From Serratia ureilytica (GTDB taxonomy: Bacteria > Pseudomonadota > Gammaproteobacteria > Enterobacterales > Enterobacteriaceae): 64,000 nucleotides of DNA. A model generated the notes under the pieces. The model was not told the DNA's origin, did no database searches, and saw only the letters and a list, made by a program, of their open reading frames with translations. Location: contig NZ_JABXOF010000015.1 of the NCBI RefSeq assembly GCF_013375155.1, forward strand, positions 20,463-84,462. Direction: 5' to 3'. The position numbers were made by a program, and so were the translations under genes. Shown in pieces: positions 36,401 to 44,577 of the stretch (positions within the stretch are counted from its first letter, which is position 1; each line of letters starts with the position of its first letter).

Positions 36401-36772
36401 ATGACCGGAACAGAGAAAAAAGCGGTGACGCCTACCAGGAGGCGCCGGTTTGGTCTGCGGGCAAAGCGTGTTCTGCAGATGTTGGGCATGCTGGTGATAG
36501 CGATGATAGTCGCGCTGGGCATGGCTCACTGGGGTGTCAATCACCCGGGAGAGAGTGCCGCGCTGCGTGACTGGGTGCACAGCACCCGTTATGGCTGGCT
36601 GAGCTGGCGCCTGGCGCTTTACGCCGCGCTGGCCTGGGGGTTCTGGAAAGTCTGGCATGCGCCGGGCTGCAAACCAGAATACCGGCAACCCCTCAAACGC
36701 ATGGCCATCGCCTGCGCGGTATTTTCCCTGGCCTGTGAATACAGCCTCTTTGGTGGAGGGCTGACCTTATGA
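36401..36772 (+). CDS. Conjugation-associated membrane protein, unknown
   Basis: A 123-residue protein with a strongly basic N-terminus (PTRRRRFGLRAKR) and about three hydrophobic segments (about 26-44, 66-84, 96-115). ATG 36401 has GAGGA upstream. An earlier ATG at 36329 lies in the preceding gene. Its stop overlaps traG as ATGA. A protein of this size is commonly found between the PFL_4711 and TraG genes of this ICE class, but I know no assigned function. Confidence 0.7.
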   Translation: MTGTEKKAVTPTRRRRFGLRAKRVLQMLGMLVIAMIVALGMAHWGVNHPGESAALRDWVHSTRYGWLSWRLALYAALAWGFWKVWHAPGCKPEYRQPLKRMAIACAVFSLACEYSLFGGGLTL

Positions 36773-38307
36773 TGACAAACAGCTATCTGGAGTATTTCCT
36801 GACGCTGCTCGGCTGGCTGATTAACAATGGCCTGTGGGAGCTGCTGGTCAGTACGGGGCTGTTTGTGCTGCCGCTGCTGTTCAAAGTGGCAGCCGTCTGG
36901 CTGAAGGTGCGAGAGGAAGGGGAAGATGAGGGCAACAAAGGGATGCTGTCTCTGCCACGCATCGAAAACCTGCTCTACGGGGCATTCTTTGTGATGCTGG
37001 CCTGTTGTCTGCCGCTGATGAATGTCAGCCTCGACACCATCAAATACGACAGCAGCCGGGCGGCGACCTGTGGTACCTGGACACCGAAAAAGCCGGATGA
37101 AACGGGCTACGCAAACATCATGTCGAGTATGAACGGCCAGACGGCGAAGGTGCCGGTGTGGTGGTTGGTGGTGCATAAACTCTCAAAAGGCATCACGTCG
37201 GCGGCCGTTGCAACCATTCCGTGCAGGCCTGATCTGCGGCAGGTCCGTTTTGAAGTCCAACACAGTCGGGTCAACAACCCGGCGCTGGCGAAGGAGCTGC
37301 AGGACTTCACCAACGACTGCTATGCGCTGGCATTGTATACCTGGCAGAACCGCGACCAGGGCCAGACGACGGACAAAGCCACCCTGCGTGACATCGAGTG
37401 GCTGGGGTCGAAGACCTTCCTGAACGGCGGGTACTACAACAACCTGCAGTCCAAAACGCCGCGCGCCAGTTTCCCGTGGAGTGAAGGGCGGGACAGTGGC
37501 CGGCCAAACACCGGACGAGGGGGATATCCAACCTGCAGCGAGTGGTGGTCAGCCGGCGAGACGGGACTGGAGGCTCGCGTGGTGAAACAAGTCGATCCGG
37601 GCGTCATGCTGCGGATGTCTGCCGCGCTGAAGATGATGGGGCAACCAGATGCAGATTATAAAGAAGCCGTGGTGCGTCGCCTGGTCAGCCCGGATAACCT
37701 GACGGTCTCCCAGGGCGGACGCGCTTATGCCGGTTACGGCGGCAATGCAGATTTTACCCTGGACAACTCGGTTAACCGGCTCACGTCACTGGGCGGAACC
37801 GCGCTGGGGAGCCTGGCGGCCTATCCGGCCTTTGATGCGATGCGTCAGGCATTGCCGATGGTGCAGGCGGTACTGCTGATGGCCGTGTATATCATGGTGC
37901 CACTCATCCTAGCCTTTGCGGCCTACGAGTACAAGACGGTGATCACCGTGACGTTCGTGGTGTTTGCGCTGAATTTCCTGACGTTCTGGTGGGAACTGGC
38001 GCGCTGGCTGGACAGTTGGTTACTAGAGGCATTGTACAGTTCGGACTCGCACAGTCGCTGGAATGTGGCCGGGTTCCAGAATAGTGCCGATGACCTGATT
38101 ATGAACCTGGTGATGGGCTGTATGTTTATCGTATTACCAGCTATGTGGTTGGGTGCTCTTTCATGGGCAGGGGTGAGTGTCGGTCATTCACTAGGTATGG
38201 CTCTGGCAAACGGTGCAGCAGATAGTAAGGCTGCTGGAGGAAAAGTTGGCGGTGCCGTGGCGGACACGATAGCTAGTAAGGGGGCTGGCAATCTCGCTGG
38301 CAAATAG
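36769..38307 (+). CDS. traG: TraG-like mating-pair stabilisation protein (N-terminal domain)
   Basis: A 512-residue inner-membrane protein of the TraG N-terminal family. Hydrophobic helices lie at about 7-42 and 65-85, a large polar periplasmic domain at about 95-345, and four more helices at about 365-470, closing with an Ala/Gly-rich tail. It resembles the membrane part of F TraG, which stabilises mating pairs. The long periplasmic C-terminal half of F TraG is absent, as in other G-type systems. Last gene of the right transfer block. Convergent with the next gene, with a hairpin between. Confidence 0.88.
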   Translation: MMTNSYLEYFLTLLGWLINNGLWELLVSTGLFVLPLLFKVAAVWLKVREEGEDEGNKGMLSLPRIENLLYGAFFVMLACCLPLMNVSLDTIKYDSSRAATCGTWTPKKPDETGYANIMSSMNGQTAKVPVWWLVVHKLSKGITSAAVATIPCRPDLRQVRFEVQHSRVNNPALAKELQDFTNDCYALALYTWQNRDQGQTTDKATLRDIEWLGSKTFLNGGYYNNLQSKTPRASFPWSEGRDSGRPNTGRGGYPTCSEWWSAGETGLEARVVKQVDPGVMLRMSAALKMMGQPDADYKEAVVRRLVSPDNLTVSQGGRAYAGYGGNADFTLDNSVNRLTSLGGTALGSLAAYPAFDAMRQALPMVQAVLLMAVYIMVPLILAFAAYEYKTVITVTFVVFALNFLTFWWELARWLDSWLLEALYSSDSHSRWNVAGFQNSADDLIMNLVMGCMFIVLPAMWLGALSWAGVSVGHSLGMALANGAADSKAAGGKVGGAVADTIASKGAGNLAGK

Positions 38308-38328
38308 GCTGTTCTAAATAACCAAAGT

Positions 38329-38360
38329 GCGATGATTGCTGAAACTTCAGTAATCATCGC
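38329..38360 (+). terminator. Bidirectional terminator between traG and the DUF3742-like gene
   Basis: Nearly perfect 15-base stem with a 2-base loop: GCGATGATT pairs with AATCATCGC, and the inner CTGAA with TTCAG. The right arm overlaps the last codons of the convergent gene. Good symmetry suits termination in both directions. Confidence 0.65.
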
Positions 38361-38751
38361 TAACTTTGTAATTACCGGCGTACCAGCCTGGTCCAAACTC
38401 ACCATCAGCTCTATATTCACATGGCGATTTGTATGACGTATTTAACGTCGTTGCATCTTCAGCTAGGTTTGCTTCCTCTTTTGGTGAAAATGCTTCACTA
38501 ACGAGAAGAAGTAATGCTCCAATGAGTACGACCGAACTGGCAATGATCATCCCTCCGAACACCAACGTCGCTAGAATGCTAATTGCAAGGATAATCATCG
38601 GAATATGGGCGATCCAAGCAGGTAGGCTGTATTTCCGAGCCTTTGACACAAAGAACGCATCCCATCTCAAAATCGTACCTTTAAGACGCTTCCACAGGCT
38701 TGCCATGCGTACTCCACGCTGATAGGCGTGGTGCTGTCTTGTTTCGTTCAT
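38347..38751 (-). CDS. DUF3742-like membrane protein
   Basis: A 134-residue protein with a basic N-terminal half (RGVRMASLWKRLKGTILRWDAFFVSKARKY), two merged hydrophobic helices near 50-90, and a polar Gly/Tyr-rich tail (CEYRADGEFGPGWYAGNY). The layout and the position convergent to traG are those of DUF3742 proteins in related ICEs. The assignment is by pattern, not detailed identity. I chose ATG 38751 for spacing from AAGGAG. ATG 38754, GTG 38757 and an internal ATG 38706 with GGAG are alternatives. Confidence 0.55.
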   Translation of the reverse strand: MNETRQHHAYQRGVRMASLWKRLKGTILRWDAFFVSKARKYSLPAWIAHIPMIILAISILATLVFGGMIIASSVVLIGALLLLVSEAFSPKEEANLAEDATTLNTSYKSPCEYRADGEFGPGWYAGNYKVSDDY

Positions 38752-39002
38752 CATCACTCCTTAGCTAGGTGATAGCCTGACCTCATCATAGCCTGAATAA
38801 TAACCAATTGCTATTCACTCGGTCCTCAGACCGCAAGCAAACAAGCTTTTCTGTGTTCGGAGATGCTACATGATCCTGCCCAGACTGGAGAGCTTTATAT
38901 CAGCAGGTGGAACAACAGTATAGGTTTACATCTTCAAAGTCAGGTGGTGAATACCCAATAAAGGTAAAGGCACTGGTAGCCCCCCCAAATAGGCAAGCAA
39001 GG

Positions 39003-40070
39003 TCAAATATCCCCATGCATTATCTTCATTGCGTTAAGTATAACTGACATTTTTTCGTCCCCGATAGCCTTCAGGAACTTCTCTTTAAATTCATTGTAGA
39101 GCTCTGATGTGTATATTAACCTGAGTGAGTCTATGTCTATCGTTCCGTTATTATCAGTGGAGTACGGTGGCCAGATAGTTACTTTATCAGAGTCATTATA
39201 CGTTCTGGAAAAATCGTCTAGTACGTCCCGATTTACTAAGCGAATGATCGCAAGTAGGGGCTTTAATGAATATGGCTTGATAAAGTGCTTTCCTTCGATA
39301 ACAAAGAAAACGGATGCAGGGTCATCATATCTTAGTTCGCTGCCATGGCAAACTATAGAAAAATTTAAATCATCGACGCAAAAATCAACTCTATGCGAAG
39401 GGATGTTTTGAGAAAGTTCTTTTATTCTCCATTTATCTTTGTTTTTTTGAATGATTCCGCGTGTAACAAGAGGGAATAGTTTTTGCAACCTTGCTTTGGT
39501 AAATATTAAATCTAGAGTTTCTTTTGGGTACTGCGCAAAGTTAAATGCTCCACTTTCCAATGGGCGGGTTAAATATTCGGCGTAGGTGCCATCGATGCAT
39601 TTATTAATAACTGATTTCATACTGCTGATAGTTTCATCCAGGTTTTCATCTGATAGATCAAAACAGCGGTAGACATAATGTTTATCAAAGGTAATGTTTT
39701 CACGTACTGAAACAGTAACCAGCTCTAATGATATGTCAATAATTACCTTGATATAATCATTGCTAACAGCATGGCTGTGAAAGAGATAGGCCTGATGGCA
39801 GTGGTGTATAATGAACTTTAGCTCAGACAGACTTAAGCGCGTTGTCTGTGTGTTTATTGTACTGAAGAGTTTTATGTAAATGTCGGAAATGCTTTTATCT
39901 GGATTCTCCATAAGCTCAAAGTAATGTTTCTTCTCAAAGTCTTCGTTGTCCAAGCTTGCTTCCAGGACAGTCTGAACATGTTCAGTTAGCGATTTATTTC
40001 GTGACTCTGCACGAGCCTTTAAACTATTCATTAATCGCTCAGGGAAACGAAAGGATGAAGGTACTTTCAT
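39003..40070 (-). CDS. Arc-type ribbon-helix-helix protein with a large C-terminal domain
   Basis: A 355-residue protein. The first 45 residues form an Arc/MetJ-type DNA-binding domain (SSFRFPERLMNSLKARAESRNKSLTEHVQTVLEASL). Residues 60-355 have no family I know and are rich in Asp, Ile and Tyr. It is AT-rich against its neighbours. AAAAGGAAA precedes the ATG. A perfect palindrome overlaps its own promoter, so autorepression is likely. Candidate ICE regulator. The C-terminal domain may sense a ligand or partner. Confidence 0.7.
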   Translation of the reverse strand: MKVPSSFRFPERLMNSLKARAESRNKSLTEHVQTVLEASLDNEDFEKKHYFELMENPDKSISDIYIKLFSTINTQTTRLSLSELKFIIHHCHQAYLFHSHAVSNDYIKVIIDISLELVTVSVRENITFDKHYVYRCFDLSDENLDETISSMKSVINKCIDGTYAEYLTRPLESGAFNFAQYPKETLDLIFTKARLQKLFPLVTRGIIQKNKDKWRIKELSQNIPSHRVDFCVDDLNFSIVCHGSELRYDDPASVFFVIEGKHFIKPYSLKPLLAIIRLVNRDVLDDFSRTYNDSDKVTIWPPYSTDNNGTIDIDSLRLIYTSELYNEFKEKFLKAIGDEKMSVILNAMKIMHGDI

Positions 40071-40104
40071 GTTATTTCCTTTTTTTTGTAATGCAATTTT
40101 ATGT

Positions 40105-40143
40105 AGTGTAATACACTGTAGCCAGCGAACGAAATCAAGTCAA
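40105..40143 (-). promoter_or_regulatory. Promoter and palindromic operator of the RHH gene
   Basis: On the minus strand, TTGACT (40138-40143) and TACAGT (40115-40120) stand 17 bases apart. The palindrome AGTGTAATACACT (40105-40117, centre 40111) overlaps the -10 box and start region, 35-47 bases before the ATG. This suits repression by the gene's own Arc-like protein. Confidence 0.55.
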
Positions 40144-40191
40144 GTGATTGACGGGATTCGATAGGATCGCTTACCCTACTCGAGTTGTATC

Positions 40192-40367
40192 GTCGTCTTC
40201 GGACGACCATCCAATGTCTCAGCGCTCTGTGAGAGACGCCTTCGGGTGAGTGCCATCCAATGTTTCATGTGACCTGTGAGAAACGCCTTCGGGTGGTCAC
40301 AATATCCTCGTAGCCTGGAAGAGGATGCCCATGTGGCGGTACCTCCGTTTACCCTTTGAGAACGGAG
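40192..40367 (+). ncRNA. STAXI-like structured element, copy A
   Basis: A TTCG-capped hairpin (GTCGTC/GACGAC, 40192-40207) precedes two tandem pseudoknot units. Unit 1 (40216-40253): GTCTC pairs GAGAC, and loop GCGCTC pairs downstream GAGTGC around a GCC-TTCG-GGT hairpin. Unit 2 (40262-40301): GTTTC/GAAAC and TGTGACC/GGTCACA with the same TTCG hairpin. Then comes a hairpin CTCCGTT/AACGGAG (40343-40367). The repeated pseudoknot with UUCG loops matches the known STAXI motif, found near single-strand-binding, topoisomerase, antirestriction and XerDC-type integrase genes. A XerD-like gene follows here. It may act as RNA or as single-stranded DNA. Confidence 0.78.
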
Positions 40368-41080
40368 ATCACGGCAGTGATGAAGGTTCATTTGCGACTC
40401 AACCGCGCCAGTCCTGGTACGGTTCCTTTCACCAATAACGTATGTATTACGTTTTTCAGCTATAGAGCTCGCCATGGCGATGTTCTACGCTTCAACGGTT
40501 TGATTCTCTTATCTTTTATGACGAGTTGCTAACGATGCGACTTTTGAACGCACGTATAAGGCCATTTGGTACATTTGGCCGCTTACGTGAGTCTCATTAG
40601 GAGCAGAGGAGCGCGCGTCACTTGTGAAGTGGCGAAGACACTACCAAGTGACGCGCGTAGCGCATAACGTCTCAACCCACGCACAACGTGGCTTTCAACG
40701 TTTTACTACCATCTGACCAACATGTAGTCCGTGTCAATACGGTCTTAAACACTTATTCACTTCAACGTAATTACGACGGGAAACCCGTTTTGAACGTTTC
40801 ACTATCTAGAAGGAGGAAATCGACTCGGTATCGATGGCGACACTACGGACAGTAGTGTTGGAGGCAGCTTGACGAAAGTCAGCTCTGCATTAGCAGCAAA
40901 CAGATCAGAGATCTGGGGTGCCTCGCAAGAACTCAACATTTCGCCGCCCCGATGCACAGATACCAGTCGAGACGCAGGAAGCGCAAAAGCAACCGTGTCG
41001 TCGGGGTTGAAATTACTGGGGTACAGATCCGTCTGCTTCTTTTAAAGCAGAAGGACGTGTATCCCATTGGAGATGTTAAG
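40368..41080 (+). other. Non-coding stretch with a 13-base inverted repeat
   Basis: About 700 bases with no credible gene. The main feature is a perfect inverted repeat, CGCGCGTCACTTG (40612-40624) with its complement (40645-40657). Its 20-base loop contains a small AGTG/CACT hairpin. It may be a terminator, a long leader of the XerD-like gene, or a recognition site for a relaxase or recombinase. The first ATGs of the downstream frame (from 40952) have no ribosome site. Confidence 0.45.
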
Positions 41081-41980
41081 ATGTCCAGATTCGGTAAACA
41101 GCTGGGAAAACAACTTGTCACGCTTGCTCGTCAGGGAGGAGGGAGTTTTAAAACCGTTGCTGACCGTTCCAGAATTGCAGCACGTTTTTCTGAATGTCTG
41201 GCAAAGTTAAATATTCAAATTCGTGATGTAAAACACATCAAGACGGCCCATATCGAAAAATACATTCATAGCCGGCAGGCTGAAAACCTGTCGCTCCGTA
41301 CATTGCAAAACGAGATGGCAGCAGTGCGTTCAATCATGTCAGCTGCGGGTCGGAATAAACTGGCCGATCCCAACCATGAGAAATTGAGTAACCAGGCTTT
41401 AGGGATTTCAGGTGCTAACCGTGATGGAAAAAAAGCCCCTATTTCGGATGAAAAGTTAACTGCTGTCATAAATCACGTCTTAAAGAAAGATGCAGGGGTA
41501 GCATTAGGTGTTCAATTGTCTCGCTATGTAGGTTTGCGAACGGAAGAAACTGTTCAGTCAGCAAAGTCATTAAAAACATGGCGGCAGGCTTTAATTAATG
41601 GCGACGAGCGTGTTCGGGTTGTTTTTGGCACGAAAGGAGGTCGTCCTCGTGATACGACCATTTTTAATCGTGAGAAGGTTTTATCTATTTTAGATGCTGC
41701 AATAAAGCATTGTGATGACCACAATGGAAAATTGATTGATAAACCTTCATTGCATACAGCAATAGAACGTTATCGAAATATTGTTCGTGAGGCAGGAATG
41801 ACAGGGAAAGATGCTCCCCATAGTTTGCGATACGCGTATTCACGCGATGCGGTGACTCATCATGTTAAAAATGGAATGAGTCGTGTAGAAGCAGAGGCAT
41901 TGGTATCGATGGATTTGGGCCATGGTGATGGCCGAGGACGTTATATTAAGCAAGTCTATTTTAAAGGTGATGTGGAGTAA
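41081..41980 (+). CDS. Tyrosine recombinase-like integrase-domain protein (XerD-type)
   Basis: A 299-residue protein with an N-terminal SAM-like core-binding domain (about 15-95) and a catalytic domain. The catalytic domain has RYVGLRTEE (first Arg), PHSLRYAY (His-x-x-Arg), LGHGDGRGRYI and a closing Tyr (KQVYFKGD). It is of the Integrase_1/phage_int_SAM_2 kind common on ICEs and plasmids beside STAXI elements, not the ICE's own integration enzyme. Start 41081 has GGAG upstream. Earlier in-frame ATGs are in apparently non-coding DNA. A role in resolving multimers or exchanging cargo is inference. Confidence 0.78.
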   Translation: MSRFGKQLGKQLVTLARQGGGSFKTVADRSRIAARFSECLAKLNIQIRDVKHIKTAHIEKYIHSRQAENLSLRTLQNEMAAVRSIMSAAGRNKLADPNHEKLSNQALGISGANRDGKKAPISDEKLTAVINHVLKKDAGVALGVQLSRYVGLRTEETVQSAKSLKTWRQALINGDERVRVVFGTKGGRPRDTTIFNREKVLSILDAAIKHCDDHNGKLIDKPSLHTAIERYRNIVREAGMTGKDAPHSLRYAYSRDAVTHHVKNGMSRVEAEALVSMDLGHGDGRGRYIKQVYFKGDVE

Positions 41981-42063
41981 CGGATTAATTGCATTTAGTA
42001 TGCGGGATTTTATTAATTTAAAATTTTCTCAACGGTATACGTGAATATGATGGTTCGTACATA

Positions 42064-42092
42064 AGGTCGCAGCTCTCACAGGGCTGCGACCT
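42064..42092 (+). terminator. Hairpin after the XerD-like gene
   Basis: A perfect 10-base stem AGGTCGCAGC/GCTGCGACCT with a 9-base loop, 84 bases past the stop. The following run (CAAAATG) is not T-rich, so it could be a Rho-independent hairpin for the opposite strand or a processing site. Confidence 0.45.
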
Positions 42093-42214
42093 CAAAATGA
42101 TAATGGTACTGAGATGTTACGTTATTAGGATAATAGGAAAAATTAATCCAAAAACAGGTGCGCATGGCCTCTTGACAGATCAGCGATTTGCTCGGAAAAT
42201 AAACATGCTTACTC

Positions 42215-42390
42215 GTTGTCTTCGGACAACCAGCCAATGCTTCAGCACTCTGTGAGAAGCGCCTTCGGGTGAGTGCCAACCAAAGTTTCAGCGGTCTGTG
42301 AGAAACGCCTTCGGGCGACTGCGAATATCCTCGTAGCCTGAAAGAGGAAGCCCCAGTGGCGGTAACCCTGTTTAACCTTTGAGAACAGGG
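42215..42390 (+). ncRNA. STAXI-like structured element, copy B
   Basis: Same architecture as copy A with compensating changes. Leading hairpin GTTGTC/GACAAC (42215-42230). Unit 1 (42239-42276): GCTTC/GAAGC and GCACTC/GAGTGC. Unit 2 (42285-42322): GTTTC/GAAAC and GCGGTC/GACTGC. Each has a TTCG-capped hairpin. The terminal hairpin is CCCTGTT/AACAGGG (42366-42390). Paired positions change together between copies A and B, which supports selected structure. It lies upstream of the 112-residue gene and the leader family. Confidence 0.78.
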
Positions 42391-42458
42391 ATCACTTAAC
42401 GGTGATGAAGGTATTGACCGATGTCATAACGACTGCGGTTGCTGCAATCTGATCCCCC

Positions 42459-42513
42459 GGGGAAATACCTTTCCCTTGGGAGCGGTGTTTCCCTTTTTTA
42501 CAGGAGAAACACC
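42459..42513 (+). promoter_or_regulatory. Three-arm leader A, before the 112-residue gene
   Basis: Arm 1 GGGAAATACC (42460-42469) can pair with arm 2 GGTGTTTCCC (42484-42493). Arm 2 can instead pair with arm 3 GAAACACC (42506-42513), which contains the end of the AGGAG ribosome site and abuts the ATG. Arm 1 can also fold as GGGAAA/TTTCCC. Mutually exclusive pairing would switch access to the ribosome site. Confidence 0.6.
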
Positions 42514-42852
42514 ATGTCTGTTTTTACTTCTTCAGTTGTTCCTGATTTCTTCTCAACCCTGCACCGTGTCAAATCGGCTGTCCAGCGAATACCTTTTCGC
42601 ATGGCGCCGCCGCGTTTTACTGACTGGTACGTCAATGCAGCAGGTAATTTTGCCGTTCGCGCGCATGTTATCTGCAGTGATGATGGTTCGGTCAGCGCGT
42701 TACTGACGCTGCGCAAGGGGTGGTGCAAAGGCGAATATACCTACGCAAGCACCCACGTTGTGCTGTTTTGCAAGCATACCGAGCGCAGAAAAGCTTACCG
42801 ACTCGCCTGTCAACATGCTGAGCATTTGGCCAGACTGCGTTACCGCTTTTAG
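42514..42852 (+). CDS. ICE accessory protein, 112 residues, unknown
   Basis: A small basic protein with three cysteines and a C-terminal Arg/His/Leu helix (CQHAEHLARLRYRF). The middle has RFTDWYVNAAGNFAVRAHVICSDDG and LRKGWCKGEYTYASTHVVLF, beta-rich and aromatic. No signal or membrane segment. The ATG follows AGGAG inside leader A. First of the leader-controlled accessory genes. I recognise no family. Confidence 0.65.
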   Translation: MSVFTSSVVPDFFSTLHRVKSAVQRIPFRMAPPRFTDWYVNAAGNFAVRAHVICSDDGSVSALLTLRKGWCKGEYTYASTHVVLFCKHTERRKAYRLACQHAEHLARLRYRF

Positions 42853-42876
42853 AGCGGTCGGTTTACCCACTTAATA

Positions 42877-42940
42877 CCCTGACGGGGATTTACACCCGTT
42901 ATGGGGATAAATCCCTCGGCATTTTATGGAGGATTTATCG
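42877..42940 (+). promoter_or_regulatory. Three-arm leader B
   Basis: Hairpin ACGGG/CCCGT (42882-42899) displays loop GATTTACA. Arm 1 GGGATTTA (42885-42892) pairs with arm 2 TAAATCCC (42908-42915). Arm 2, as GATAAATCC, also pairs over nine bases with arm 3 GGATTTATC (42931-42939). Arm 3 overlaps the GGAGG ribosome site and ends one base before the ATG. Confidence 0.65.
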
Positions 42941-43315
42941 ATGCATACCCCGTTACCCAACGTACTTGACTTAAAAACCGCGCTTGATGCGTTTCATTTC
43001 CTTTGTCTGGTGGAAGGCAAGCTTATGAGTATCCGGGCTTACCAGCGTCTGGGACTGGGTCTTGAACGTGAAGACCCCACAGAGCTGAATGATGTGGAAA
43101 ATGCCGTTATCAATGCGGGTGAGGCCTTTGGTGGTTTCCTGCTGGTCATGCAGTACGGCTATATATCGACACTTTCCGCTAACGGGCAAGCGCTTATGGC
43201 TGGCCTGGATACTCTGAGCAAAGATATTCACGCGTCTTATTGGACGCAGGCCGTGGAGCAAGGCAAGCGCGATGTCGAAGCCGACATTGCGATTGGCGAG
43301 CTCGAGGTTTGGTGA
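42941..43315 (+). CDS. ICE accessory protein, 124 residues, unknown
   Basis: A soluble, mainly helical acidic protein with a central Gly-containing hydrophobic stretch (AGEAFGGFLLVMQYGYISTLSANG). ATG 42941 is set by the leader: GGAGG lies eight bases upstream. The ATG at 42926 precedes the ribosome site. Next gene after 95 bases with its own leader. No family recognised. Confidence 0.65.
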   Translation: MHTPLPNVLDLKTALDAFHFLCLVEGKLMSIRAYQRLGLGLEREDPTELNDVENAVINAGEAFGGFLLVMQYGYISTLSANGQALMAGLDTLSKDIHASYWTQAVEQGKRDVEADIAIGELEVW

Positions 43316-43342
43316 TCGGCACTGCAGCCTGACAGACACACA

Positions 43343-43410
43343 CCCTGACGGGGATTTATTCCCGTCCGGGGGATAAATCCCCCCAATTTTTTGTTACCGG
43401 AGGATTTATC
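43343..43410 (+). promoter_or_regulatory. Three-arm leader C
   Basis: Clearest copy. Hairpin GACGGG/CCCGTC (43347-43366) with loop GATTTATT. Arm 1 GGGGATTTAT (43350-43359) pairs over ten bases with arm 2 ATAAATCCCC (43373-43382). Arm 2, as GATAAATCC, pairs over nine bases with arm 3 GGATTTATC (43402-43410), overlapping GGAGG and abutting the GTG start. Confidence 0.68.
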
Positions 43411-43989
43411 GTGAGTATGAACGTGTATTTTGTCGCACCACCGTCCCAGAACGCGTGGATTGATTTCACCCTGGCGGTGACCGAGGTGTTCTGGCTGTTG
43501 CCGGAAGAGTCCCGGCCAGAAGGTATCACGGAAGCCGGTCAGCTGTTTGATGGCATGATCTTCGAAACGGCCGGTTTACGTGTATCACCGGGAGCAGAGG
43601 AAAATATCCCGATGCAACCGGTGCCTTACGTCAAAGAACGTGTGGGGTTCTTTCAGCACCCTGATTTTTTTCACCGACTGGTTCTGATACTGATTCATAA
43701 CCTGTGCCCTGGCTCTGTACGGATAGAGCGGAACGACGCCAAACTTTCCAAAAATCTAGGATGGGAGTTGCCACTGCTCTGGTTGCGCCACCACCTTAAA
43801 CGCCCAGAACTTCTTGCTCCGGGTGAAGTGGATGAGGCGGCACTGGCTGATGATTCCATTCTTTACCATTTGGAAGGGTATAGCAGTCATAACGATGATC
43901 CCGATGAATTGCTTTGTCGCTGGCGCGTTATTGTCGGCATGGATGAAGTGCTGGCGGTGCGTCTGAATCAGGCGCATTCGGCGGCATAG
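43411..43989 (+). CDS. ICE accessory protein, 192 residues, unknown
   Basis: A soluble acidic protein, Trp- and Leu-rich (VTEVFWLLPEESRPEG, FFQHPDFFHRLVLILIHNL, WELPLLWLRHHLKRPELL). The GTG at 43411 is chosen because it holds the place relative to GGAGG and arm 3 that the ATG has in the neighbouring leaders. An in-frame ATG two codons later is possible. No family recognised. Same GC and spacing pattern as its neighbours, so backbone-like. Confidence 0.65.
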   Translation: MSMNVYFVAPPSQNAWIDFTLAVTEVFWLLPEESRPEGITEAGQLFDGMIFETAGLRVSPGAEENIPMQPVPYVKERVGFFQHPDFFHRLVLILIHNLCPGSVRIERNDAKLSKNLGWELPLLWLRHHLKRPELLAPGEVDEAALADDSILYHLEGYSSHNDDPDELLCRWRVIVGMDEVLAVRLNQAHSAA

Positions 43990-44006
43990 TCGCGATTTTT
44001 AATTCA

Positions 44007-44062
44007 CCCGGCAGGGTCTCCCTGCAGGGGAGCTCCTGTCCGTATACCGAGAGGAGTGACCC
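44007..44062 (+). promoter_or_regulatory. Three-arm leader D (divergent)
   Basis: Hairpin GCAGGG/CCCTGC (44011-44025) with a 3-base loop. An alternative longer pairing joins GGCAGG to CCTGTC. CTCCT (44032-44036) can pair with the ribosome site AGGAG (44052-44056), extended by GGG/CCC. It is weaker than leaders B, C and F. Confidence 0.5.
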
Positions 44063-44548
44063 ATGGGGCTTGATATCAACTTTTTCCGTCAACGTAAGGC
44101 TGACTATCCGATGTTGCCGGTAAACGGCGACTGGACACCCGTCGGTGACTGGGTGCCGTGTTCACCAGCGTGGCTGGAGGACGGCGGTGATTGCGCGCAG
44201 GCGCCGCGAATATACAACCACAAAACGTGTAACCACTACCATCCGCCGCTGCTGGTTCACACCTGTCATTTTCGCGGGTTTACTGCGTTGATGCATTGGG
44301 TGGACAACAGTGTCGGGGAGGTCACAAACGGTGAGCTGATGGCGTTCGACCGCAATGACATCCAGATGCTGGATTTGTGTCTGTCGCGGCTGAATGAAGC
44401 GAACTGCCATGATGAGTTTCCTTCTGAATCTCGCGACTACGGCGGTATTTACTGGACGCAGGTCGATTTACTGAAGGTGTACGTTAACAACGTGCTTGCC
44501 GGTTTTGATTTCAGTCGGGACCACCTTTACTTCCGGGCTTCGTGGTAA
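44063..44548 (+). CDS. ICE accessory protein, 161 residues, unknown
   Basis: A soluble protein starting MGLDINFFRQRK, His/Cys/Asp-rich in the first half (NHKTCNHYHPPLLVHTCHFRG) and with SRDYGGIYWTQVDLLKVYVNN near the end. The clustered His and Cys could bind a metal, which is speculation. Proteins beginning GLDI-F are common on ICEs and plasmids without known function. GAGGAG lies seven bases before the ATG. Confidence 0.65.
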   Translation: MGLDINFFRQRKADYPMLPVNGDWTPVGDWVPCSPAWLEDGGDCAQAPRIYNHKTCNHYHPPLLVHTCHFRGFTALMHWVDNSVGEVTNGELMAFDRNDIQMLDLCLSRLNEANCHDEFPSESRDYGGIYWTQVDLLKVYVNNVLAGFDFSRDHLYFRASW

Positions 44549-44577
44549 CACCACCCACTGGCCACAACGTTTCATTT

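Noticed and set aside
40176..40475. A 99-residue minus-strand frame and similar frames near 42076-42279
   Set aside because: They read through the STAXI-like structured elements. Their resemblance to each other reflects the repeated RNA/DNA structure.
41081..41980. Treating the XerD-like protein as the ICE integrase
   Set aside because: The enzyme at 62741-63754 lies beside tRNA-Phe and has the full integrase pattern. This one is internal and STAXI-associated.
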